Assembly (NCBI GenBank): GCA_934661135.1
Contig: CAKUJA010000130.1
Span: forward strand, 1-5,110
DNA from: an uncultured Oscillospiraceae bacterium
GTDB lineage: Bacteria > Bacillota > Clostridia > Oscillospirales > Oscillospiraceae
DNA length: 5,110 bases
Direction of reading: 5' to 3'
Numbering within the stretch: the stretch's first letter is position 1; each line of letters opens with the position of its first letter. Position numbers and translations under genes: made by a program. The notes below the pieces were generated by a model. That model was not told the origin of the DNA and ran no database searches. It saw only the letters and a program-made list of their open reading frames with translations. This document shows, piece by piece, positions 1 through 5,110 of the stretch.

Positions 1-285
1 GGCTATGACATTATCGGCAATTTGGATGGCGTACTGACGGAATTTGACCGCGTGATCGGACTGGAAAAGCTGCGGGCGCTGCATCTCAACGACAGCAAAA
101 ACCCATGCGGCGCGCACAAGGACCGGCATGAGTGCATCGGAAAGGGATTCCTCGGAGAGCAGACATTTGCACGGATTGTGCGCCATCCGGCGCTGCGCGG
201 TCTGCCGATGATTTTGGAAACGCCGAATGAGCTGGCGGGGTATGCCGAGGAGATCCGGCTGCTGCGTGCGCTCGCGGAGGAATAG
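1..285 (+). CDS. nfo: Endonuclease IV (AP endonuclease), C-terminal part, 5' end outside window
   Basis: Endonuclease IV cleaves the phosphodiester bond 5' to abasic sites in base-excision repair and uses three zinc ions held in a TIM barrel. The reading frame is open from base 1 and gives 94 residues before TAG. Three metal-binding motifs of the family are seen in order: HLNDSK at about residues 28-33, DRH at 41-43 (inside KDRHECIGKG), and LETP with Glu at about 73. By family knowledge these match E. coli Nfo His216, Asp229/His231 and Glu261. The first residues (GYDI) follow on from the family's usual TCHAFAAGYD motif, so the earlier zinc ligands lie just upstream of the window. A TTG at base 22 falls inside the conserved domain and is not the start. 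The C-terminus ends normally shortly after the last barrel strand. No convincing terminator follows, so read-through into the next gene is possible. Confidence 0.95.
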   Translation, partial: GYDIIGNLDGVLTEFDRVIGLEKLRALHLNDSKNPCGAHKDRHECIGKGFLGEQTFARIVRHPALRGLPMILETPNELAGYAEEIRLLRALAEE

Positions 286-325
286 GACGCGGGAAATTCT
301 GAACGAAGAATTCATATTCCGTTTC

Positions 326-354
326 TTGACGTTTTTTGCAGGATATGATACTCT
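326..354 (+). promoter_or_regulatory. Possible sigma-A promoter for the AI-2E family gene
   Basis: TTGACG at 326-331 is a 5/6 match to the -35 consensus. Seventeen bases later TACTCT at 349-354 is a weak (3/6) -10 element, but it is preceded by TGA at 346-348, which makes an extended -10 (TGN). It lies 40 bases before the ATG at 394, in the only AT-rich stretch between the two genes. An alternative -10, TACATT at 354-359, fits the hexamer better but has a 22-base spacing. The assignment is by eye only. Confidence 0.35.
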
Positions 355-381
355 ACATTGTATCTGAAACAGCGAAGGATT

Positions 382-387
382 GGGGGG
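382..387 (+). promoter_or_regulatory. Ribosome binding site that fixes the start at 394
   Basis: A run of six G (382-387) ends six bases before ATG at 394, an ideal spacing for an anti-Shine-Dalgarno match. The in-frame TTG at 358, which would add 12 residues, has no purine-rich site ahead of it and would overlap the probable promoter. Confidence 0.7.
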
Positions 388-393
388 ACGCGC

Positions 394-1713
394 ATGGAAC
401 GCGGTTCGGACAAGCGATATTTCAAGTGGGGACTGACGGCGCTCGTTGTCATTTTTATCAGCATTCTGCTGGTCGTGATCTTCACAAATCTGCCGGGGTT
501 CTTTGCGCTGCTCCGCTCGATCGGGAAGATTCTCTCGCCGCTGATTGCAGGCGTCGTGATTGCGTTTTTGCTCAACCCTCTGGTGGTTTTTGTCGACAAC
601 CGGCTCGGGCCGCTGCTGGCGAAGAAGATGAAAAAGGCGCAGACGGCCAAGACGATCAGCCGCGTGTGCGGAATCATCGCGTCGCTGATTGTGGGCAGCC
701 TGCTGATCTACGCGTTTTTTGCGATGCTGCTGCCGCAGCTCTATGAGAGCGTGACGAACATTGTGGACAACGCGGGAGAGTATTTCAACAGCATTGAGCG
801 CTGGATTACGAATATTCTGGAGGACAACCCCGAGATTCAGGGATATGTGGACAAGGGCTTGGAGCAGCTCCGGGCGTTTATCGAAAACTGGGTAACAACA
901 ACGTTCCTCAGCGATATGTCGAAATTGGTGACGACCGTATCGACGTCGGTATTTGCGGTGATTAAGAGCTTGACGAACTTCATCATCGGTCTGGTGGCGT
1001 CGATCTATATGCTGTGGTCGAAGGATACCTTCCGCGCACAGACGAAGAAGATCATGGTGGCGGCGCTGCGGCCGAGCGCGGCGGACAGGCTGCTCTCGCT
1101 GGGGCGCAGCGCCTATCGGATCTTCAACGGATTTATCATCGGCAAGCTGATTGACTCGGTGATTATCGGCATTCTCTGCTATATCGTCTGCGCTGCTTTG
1201 AAGATGCCGTTTACGGCGCTGGTGGCGACAATCGTCGGTGTGACGAATGTGATTCCGTTCTTTGGGCCGATCATCGGCGCGGTGCCGAGTGCGTTTTTGA
1301 TTCTGCTGGTCGACCCGCTGAAGGCGTTCTACTTTGTAATTGCGGTCATTGTGATCCAGCAGTTGGACGGCAATGTGATTGGACCGAAGATTCTCGGCAA
1401 CACGATCGGCATTTCGGGATTCTGGGTGCTGGCGTCGATTACGATTGCGGCGGGCATCTTCGGCTTTGCGGGGATGCTGCTGGGCGTGCCGGTATTCGCG
1501 CTGTTGTATGTGATTATTTCGGACGCGGTCAACGCGCGGCTGCGCAAGAAGCAGCACACGACGGTGACGGAGGATTACCGGGACATTCAGACCGTGGAGG
1601 ATCTCGTGATGCCGCCGCACGCGCCGCGTGTGGAGCCGCAGCCGGTTGGCGCTGCACAGACGGCGCACGCGGATGGTTCGGCACAGCCGGACGAGAAACG
1701 GCAGGAACCTTGA
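394..1713 (+). CDS. AI-2E family transporter (PerM/YdgG/YtvI-like membrane protein)
   Basis: A 439-aa polytopic membrane protein of the AI-2E/UPF0118 exporter family. Hydrophobic segments are seen near residues 12-31, 45-66, 88-112, 185-207, 246-268, 271-292, 294-318 and 340-378. About 70 mainly soluble residues lie between the third and fourth, as is usual for the family. Family hallmarks are the FIIGKLIDSVIIGI stretch (about 247-260), TNVIPFFGPIIGAVPS (284-299), and QQLDGNVIGPKILG (322-335) followed by a Gly-rich helix ending GVPVFALL. Members have been linked to export of the autoinducer AI-2 (TqsA) and, in other branches, to Na+/H+ or other ion fluxes, so the substrate here cannot be told. 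The last ~50 residues are a Pro/Ala/Gln-rich tail of low complexity, probably cytoplasmic and disordered. The ATG start is supported by a G6 ribosome binding site. A terminator begins six bases after the TGA, so the gene probably ends its transcript. Confidence 0.93.
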   Translation: MERGSDKRYFKWGLTALVVIFISILLVVIFTNLPGFFALLRSIGKILSPLIAGVVIAFLLNPLVVFVDNRLGPLLAKKMKKAQTAKTISRVCGIIASLIVGSLLIYAFFAMLLPQLYESVTNIVDNAGEYFNSIERWITNILEDNPEIQGYVDKGLEQLRAFIENWVTTTFLSDMSKLVTTVSTSVFAVIKSLTNFIIGLVASIYMLWSKDTFRAQTKKIMVAALRPSAADRLLSLGRSAYRIFNGFIIGKLIDSVIIGILCYIVCAALKMPFTALVATIVGVTNVIPFFGPIIGAVPSAFLILLVDPLKAFYFVIAVIVIQQLDGNVIGPKILGNTIGISGFWVLASITIAAGIFGFAGMLLGVPVFALLYVIISDAVNARLRKKQHTTVTEDYRDIQTVEDLVMPPHAPRVEPQPVGAAQTAHADGSAQPDEKRQEP

Positions 1714-1780
1714 CAGTTGAGCGCCTCTCATTGAAATGAGGGGCGCTCTGCGTATTTTTGGTGTATCTGAAAACTGTCAA
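1710..1780. repeat. Outer 9-bp inverted repeat enclosing the terminator
   Basis: TTGACAGTT at 1710-1718 is the exact reverse complement of AACTGTCAA at 1772-1780. The left copy contains the TGA stop codon of the AI-2E family gene, and the terminator hairpin and its T-tract lie entirely between the arms. The core ACTGTCAA occurs again next to the terminator at the far end of the window (5043-5050). The role is unknown. Confidence 0.6.
1719..1759 (+). terminator. Rho-independent terminator after the AI-2E family gene
   Basis: Arms 1719-1731 and 1736-1748 form a 13-bp stem (GAGCGCCTCTCAT with ATGAGGGGCGCTC) containing one G-T wobble and a TGAA tetraloop. A run of five T lies at 1755-1759, six bases after the stem, which is a little further than ideal. 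The hairpin starts six bases past the stop codon, separating this gene from the cell-wall genes downstream. Confidence 0.75.
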
Positions 1781-1806
1781 TGGATCCAGACAGCGGGGGA
1801 CACGGT

Positions 1807-1889
1807 ACCAGCGCAAGCTTCCCTTGAAATGCAGCGCGTATTTCTGCGGGAAAATGGCTTGCTTCGTACAAAAATCGCTTGCCGCTGGT
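1807..1889. repeat. Dyad-rich non-coding leader before the FHA-SEDS gene
   Basis: The 207-base gap 1714-1920 has no plausible gene. After the terminator it contains ACCAGCGCAAGC (1807-1818), which pairs with GCTTGC-C-GCTGGT (1877-1889) as 12 bp with a single bulged C. Nested within are TTCCC/GGGAA (1819-1823 / 1848-1852) and GCAG/CTGC (1831-1834 / 1844-1847). A second GCTTGC at 1857-1862 can compete for the same GCAAGC arm. A T-rich stretch (1894-1903) follows the outer arm. This could be a structured 5' leader or attenuator, or a protein-binding dyad. No known riboswitch class is recognised, and no clear promoter is seen upstream of it. Confidence 0.4.
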
Positions 1890-1909
1890 CACATTTCATT
1901 TTTCAGCCT

Positions 1910-1914
1910 AGGAG
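1910..1914 (+). promoter_or_regulatory. Ribosome binding site of the FHA-SEDS gene
   Basis: AGGAG at 1910-1914 is followed by six bases and ATG at 1921. It supports this start over the in-frame ATG five codons into the gene, which has no comparable site. Confidence 0.75.
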
Positions 1915-1920
1915 AACACG

Positions 1921-3639
1921 ATGGAAGAATTGATGACAAAATTGGGCGCATGGCTTGAAGCGCTGCCGGAGGCCGGGAGCGCTGCGGGCGTGCTGCGGTT
2001 TGTATTTCCGCTGCTGGCGCTTGCGATTGTGGTGCGCTGCGCGGCGTCGCTGCTGATGTTCCGGCGTGAGCCGGAGGTCTGGGCGTGGCTGACGACGCAG
2101 GCGGGAGAACGGCTGCCGGTGACGCACTGGGAGAATCTGCTCGGCCGCGGACGTGGCTGCGACGTGACGCTGGACTACCCGACAATTTCGCGGACACACG
2201 CGGTTCTGACGCGCTACGACGACGGGAGCTGGTCGATTTTCGACTGCGAGTCGAAATCCGGTACGGAACTGAACGGCGAGGGCGTGACGTTTGCGGAGGT
2301 AACGTTCGGCGACGTTCTGAGCCTGGGCGGAGTACAGTTTACGCTGGTGCCGATCACGGCGGAGCAGGAGAAAATTCAGGCGGATGCGCGGCGGCAGGAG
2401 AAGCTGCATATCACGCCGTCGCTGACACTGCTGCTGTTGACGGTATTTCAACTGCTGGTCTGCTTCCAGCTTGTGATGGGATGCGGACGGAAGGCGGAGA
2501 TTTTGGCGGCGTTCCTCGGCCTGATGGCGGTGGAATGGGCGCTGTTTTTCGGATTGAAGCTGATGCACCGCCGCGGATTTGACGTGGAGACGCTAGCGTT
2601 TTTCCTGACGACAATGGGATTTGCCGTGGTCGGGACGAGCGCGCCGGAGAGCCTGACGAAGGAATTTCTTGCGCTTTGCGCGGGCATTGCGGTGTTCCTT
2701 GTGATCGGGTGGACGCTGCGCGATTTGGAGCGCGCGAAGTTTTTCCGCTATCTGGCGTCGGCCGCGGGCATTCTGCTGCTGGCGGTCAATCTGGTGCTCG
2801 GTACGGAGAAGTTCGGCGCGCGGAACTGGATTCAGATCGGCGGAATGTCGTTCCAGCCGTCGGAGCTTGTGAAGCTCTGCTTTGTCTATGCGGGCGCGTC
2901 GACGCTGCACCGGCTGATGGCGAAACGAAATCTGATTCTGTTTATCGGCTATTCCGCAGCGATTTGCGGCTGCCTTGCGCTGATGAACGACTTTGGAACG
3001 GCGATCATCTTCTTTGTCGCGTTTTTGGTGGTGGCGTTTTTGCGGTCGGGCAATATGGCGACGATTGCGCTGGCCTGCGCGGGCACCGGGTTTGCCGGTG
3101 TGCTGGCGCTGCGGTTTAAGCCATACGCGCTCAAGCGCTTTTCTGCGTGGGGACACGTATGGGAAAACGCGCTGACAACTGGCTATTCGCAGACGCGGGC
3201 GATGATGTGCATCGCGTCCGGCGGACTGTTTGGCCTTGGCGCGGGAAGGGGATGGCTGAAGCACGTGGGCGCGGCGGACACAGATCTCGTATTTGCGCTG
3301 GTCAGCGAGGAATGGGGATTGCTGCTGGCAGTGATGATGATTGCGGCGGTTGCCATTCTGACGATCTTTGTGGTGCGCTCGGCGCCGATGGGACGGAGCT
3401 GCTTCTATACGATCGGCGCCTGCGCAGCGGCGACAATCCTTGTGACGCAGACAATTTTGAACGTATTTGGAACGGTTGACCTGCTGCCGCTGACCGGTGT
3501 GACGTTCCCGTTTGTGTCGAACGGCGGATCGAGTATGCTGTGCGTCTGGGGACTGCTGGCGTTTATCAAGGCGGCGGACACGCGGCAAAACGCGAGCTTT
3601 GCCATCCGTCTGCCGGGCAGAAAGGGGAGAGCGGCATGA
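1921..3639 (+). CDS. FHA domain-SEDS (RodA/FtsW) fusion, peptidoglycan glycosyltransferase
   Basis: A 572-aa membrane protein. Residues ~21-46 form a transmembrane anchor followed by Arg48-Arg49, placing the next part in the cytoplasm. Residues ~66-145 are an FHA domain with LLGRG (Gly75-Arg76), SRTHA (Ser90, His93) and SKSGTELNG (111-119). The SEDS core follows, with five hydrophobic segments (~166-294), GARNWIQIGG (299-308) and FQPSELVKL (311-319), DFGTA (357-361), a long extracellular loop, DTDLVFALVSEEWG (453-466) and VSNGGSS (532-538). By alignment from memory, Asp455 equals the catalytic Asp297 of E. coli FtsW, and Trp303 equals Trp105 of B. subtilis RodA. SEDS proteins polymerise glycan chains from lipid II. 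Five helices before the GARNW motif plus seven after give 12, as in actinobacterial RodA, against the usual 10. The TGA overlaps the start of the PBP gene, its expected partner. RodA versus FtsW role is undecided; RodA-like topology is favoured. Confidence 0.94.
   Translation: MEELMTKLGAWLEALPEAGSAAGVLRFVFPLLALAIVVRCAASLLMFRREPEVWAWLTTQAGERLPVTHWENLLGRGRGCDVTLDYPTISRTHAVLTRYDDGSWSIFDCESKSGTELNGEGVTFAEVTFGDVLSLGGVQFTLVPITAEQEKIQADARRQEKLHITPSLTLLLLTVFQLLVCFQLVMGCGRKAEILAAFLGLMAVEWALFFGLKLMHRRGFDVETLAFFLTTMGFAVVGTSAPESLTKEFLALCAGIAVFLVIGWTLRDLERAKFFRYLASAAGILLLAVNLVLGTEKFGARNWIQIGGMSFQPSELVKLCFVYAGASTLHRLMAKRNLILFIGYSAAICGCLALMNDFGTAIIFFVAFLVVAFLRSGNMATIALACAGTGFAGVLALRFKPYALKRFSAWGHVWENALTTGYSQTRAMMCIASGGLFGLGAGRGWLKHVGAADTDLVFALVSEEWGLLLAVMMIAAVAILTIFVVRSAPMGRSCFYTIGACAAATILVTQTILNVFGTVDLLPLTGVTFPFVSNGGSSMLCVWGLLAFIKAADTRQNASFAIRLPGRKGRAA
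3624..3629 (+). promoter_or_regulatory. Ribosome binding site that fixes the PBP start at 3636
   Basis: GGGGAG at 3624-3629, inside the end of the upstream gene, sits six bases before ATG at 3636. This start gives a Lys-rich N-terminus followed at once by a hydrophobic helix, the usual PBP signal anchor. The frame is also open upstream to 3540, but that extra segment is an out-of-frame reading of the SEDS gene. Confidence 0.8.
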
Positions 3640-5000
3640 AGAAGCTATCCGGACGCGCGTTGTTTCCGCTGATTTTGACGCTGGTGCTGCTGGCGGGAAC
3701 CGTGGTGCTTGGAATCCGCTATTTTGCCAAGGCGGACGAGTGGGTGACATTTGCGGGCAGTCCGCACGTCTACACCGGTGTGAATCTGGATGGCGGCATG
3801 GTCTACGATCGGGATGGAACGCTGCTGCTGGACAGCACAGATGGGCGCGTCTATTCCGCGGATGCGGCAACGAGAACAACGACAATGCACCTGCTGGGCG
3901 ACCGGTATGGCTATATTCAGGCGCCGCTGCTGGGGCAGTTTGCCGATGATATGATCGGATTTGATAAAATCAACGGTCTCTACGGTGCGGAGGACACGGA
4001 GGCGAAGGCGACGCTGACGTTGAGCGCCGCAGTGCAGAACGCGGCTTATGCCGCACTCGGCAGCTACCATGGAACGGTTGGCGTTTATAACTACAAAACC
4101 GGCGAAATCCTCTGCGCGGTGACGTCGCCCAGCTATGATCCGGACAATATGCCGGATGTGGACGCGGACACAAGCGGGAAATATGATGGAGTTTATGTAA
4201 ACCGATTCTTCCAGGCAACATACACGCCGGGGTCAATTTTCAAGCTGGTGACGCTGGCCGCGGCGATTGAGACCATGCCGGAGCTGGAAACGATGACGTT
4301 TACCTGTGAGGGCGAGACGATCATCGGCGGACAGCGGATTATCTGCGAGGGCGTGCATGGGACGATCGGTGTGAAGGAAGCGCTGGCGCATTCGTGCAAC
4401 GTGGCGTTTGGCGAGCTGGCGGAACAGCTTGGCAAAAAGGCGCTGATGGAATACGCAAGGAAGCTCGGACTGACCGAACGTGCGGAATGCGACGGAATCA
4501 CAGTGCGCGCGGGCAGCGTCGACCTGACAGACGCGGACAGCGGCGACGTTGCCTGGGCAGGCATTGGGCAGCATACCGATCAGGTGACGGCGTATGCCTT
4601 CCTGCGGGCGATGGGGATTGTCGCAGGCGGCGGTGAAGCGGCGGAGCCGCATCTGATGCAGGAAGTTGTACGCGGCGAAGCCGCGACCTATACGGCAAAG
4701 GAAACCTCGACCGGACGCGCGCTCAAGCAGGAGACGGCGCAAAAGCTCAGAGAGCTGATGCGGAACAACGTTGCGACGATCTACGGCGACTGGCAGTTCG
4801 GCGGACTGAATGTCTGCGCGAAATCTGGAACGGCCGAGCATGAGGGCGAGACGGCGGACGCCATGTTTGCCGGATTTTGTCAGGATGAACAGTGTCCGCT
4901 GGCTTTCGTGGTGTTCGTGGAAAACGGTGGCTCCGGCAGCGCGGTAGCAGCGCCGATTGCGGCAAGGGTTTTGCAGGCGTGCGCGGCAGAGATGCAGTAA
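3636..5000 (+). CDS. pbpA: PbpA-type class B penicillin-binding protein (peptidoglycan D,D-transpeptidase)
   Basis: A 454-aa transpeptidase that cross-links stem peptides outside the membrane. Residues ~8-28 are an N-terminal membrane anchor. A short pedestal follows, with MVYDRDGTLL (55-64) in place of the family's RGxIxDRNG motif. The transpeptidase domain runs from ~125 to the end. Its active-site motifs are all present: Ser200-Ile-Phe-Lys203 (SxxK nucleophile, in TYTPGSIFK), Ser253-Cys-Asn255 (SxN) and Lys396-Ser-Gly-Thr399 (KSGT, where KTGT is commoner). GIGQHTDQVTA (309-319) and the KSGTAEH / VVFVENG segments resemble M. tuberculosis PbpA, which is about 490 aa and also lacks a large dimerisation domain. 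The ATG overlaps the upstream TGA by four bases (ATGA, 3636-3639), so translation is probably coupled one-to-one with the SEDS protein. A hairpin follows the stop. It is not a beta-lactamase or class A PBP, since there is no glycosyltransferase domain. Confidence 0.95.
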   Translation: MKKLSGRALFPLILTLVLLAGTVVLGIRYFAKADEWVTFAGSPHVYTGVNLDGGMVYDRDGTLLLDSTDGRVYSADAATRTTTMHLLGDRYGYIQAPLLGQFADDMIGFDKINGLYGAEDTEAKATLTLSAAVQNAAYAALGSYHGTVGVYNYKTGEILCAVTSPSYDPDNMPDVDADTSGKYDGVYVNRFFQATYTPGSIFKLVTLAAAIETMPELETMTFTCEGETIIGGQRIICEGVHGTIGVKEALAHSCNVAFGELAEQLGKKALMEYARKLGLTERAECDGITVRAGSVDLTDADSGDVAWAGIGQHTDQVTAYAFLRAMGIVAGGGEAAEPHLMQEVVRGEAATYTAKETSTGRALKQETAQKLRELMRNNVATIYGDWQFGGLNVCAKSGTAEHEGETADAMFAGFCQDEQCPLAFVVFVENGGSGSAVAAPIAARVLQACAAEMQ

Positions 5001-5005
5001 AGAAA

Positions 5006-5040
5006 AAACGAGGACATCCCGAGCGGGATGCCCTCGTTTG
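5006..5040. terminator. Hairpin terminator after the PBP gene, probably bidirectional
   Basis: Arms 5006-5020 and 5025-5039 pair over 15 positions with a single A-C mismatch (5014/5031) and a GAGC loop. It begins six bases after the PBP stop. On the + strand only TTTG follows the GC-rich stem, a weak U-tract. On the - strand the stem is followed by six T (complement of A5003-A5008), so it would stop a transcript arriving from the right better. It probably ends the cell-wall operon and may also serve a converging gene. Confidence 0.75.
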
Positions 5041-5110
5041 AGACTGTCAAAAAACACTGGAATGCAGTATTGCAACAGAGTCGCGGGGGAAGAGTGAAGG
5101 GGGCAAAAAG
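5041..5110. other. Non-coding tail at the window edge
   Basis: No gene is supported here. It opens with AGACTGTCAAAAAA, a repeat of the ACTGTCAA motif found by the other terminator. It ends in two G-rich runs (5085-5089, 5099-5103). AAGGGGG at 5097-5103 could be the ribosome binding site of a + strand gene starting at or just past 5111, but nothing in the window confirms this. Confidence 0.4.

Noticed and set aside
294..313. AATTCT/AGAATT hairpin after nfo as a terminator
   Set aside because: The stem is only 6 bp, all but one pair per arm A-T, and is not directly followed by a T-run; too weak to call.
358..393. TTG at 358 as the AI-2E gene start
   Set aside because: It has no Shine-Dalgarno site, overlaps the likely promoter, and the ATG at 394 has a well-spaced G6 site.
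1782..1820. BamHI, KpnI and HindIII sites within 40 bases, like a cloning polylinker
   Set aside because: The sites are spaced by unrelated sequence, the order and flanks do not match a common vector linker, and the region reads smoothly as native intergenic DNA.
1736..1958. Two small plus-strand open frames (65-66 aa) in the gap before the FHA-SEDS gene
   Set aside because: Both start within or just after the terminator, overlap the dyads and the next gene's ribosome binding site, and show no conserved features.
2593..3885. 430-aa open frame on the minus strand opposite the SEDS and PBP genes
   Set aside because: It is a shadow of GC-biased codons: the product is rich in Arg, His and Gln, has no domain, spans two well-supported genes and has no recognisable ribosome binding site.
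4233..5075. 280-aa minus-strand open frame reaching into the terminator region
   Set aside because: It lies antisense to the conserved PBP transpeptidase domain, runs through the terminator hairpin and has low-complexity composition with no family resemblance.

Overview
The window looks like a chromosomal fragment of a GC-rich, low-motility-signal Firmicute, most likely a gut-type Clostridia (Oscillospirales/Ruminococcaceae-like). This is an inference from strong G-rich Shine-Dalgarno sites, G/C-ending codons, rho-independent terminator hairpins and the gene families present. No marker gene fixes the taxon. All genes lie on the + strand. There are no mobile elements, tRNAs, rRNAs or CRISPR arrays.

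Layout: (1) 1-285 is the C-terminal third of endonuclease IV (nfo), a DNA-repair AP endonuclease cut by the window edge. (2) 286-393 is a short gap with a possible promoter and a good ribosome binding site. (3) 394-1713 encodes an AI-2E/PerM-family membrane protein of 439 aa, followed directly by a hairpin terminator at 1719-1759. (4) 1760-1920 is a non-coding leader rich in inverted repeats. (5) 1921-3639 encodes a 572-aa fusion: an N-terminal membrane anchor plus FHA phosphopeptide-binding domain, joined to a 12-helix SEDS (RodA/FtsW) peptidoglycan glycosyltransferase. (6) 3636-5000, overlapping it by 4 bases, encodes a PbpA-type class B penicillin-binding transpeptidase of 454 aa. (7) 5001-5110 holds a near-perfect hairpin terminator and a non-coding tail.

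The central point is the two-gene cell-wall module at 1921-5000. The SEDS protein would polymerise glycan strands from lipid II and the PBP would cross-link them; such pairs are known to act as a complex. The module resembles the actinobacterial cluster in which fhaB (an anchored FHA protein), rodA (a 12-helix SEDS) and pbpA lie together next to Ser/Thr kinase and phosphatase genes. Here FhaB-like and RodA-like parts are one polypeptide, so a phosphothreonine sensor is covalently built into the polymerase. No kinase or phosphatase gene is visible in this window. The non-coding DNA adds a repeated TTGACAGT/ACTGTCAA motif beside both terminators and a dyad-rich leader before the FHA-SEDS gene that could be a cis-acting RNA.
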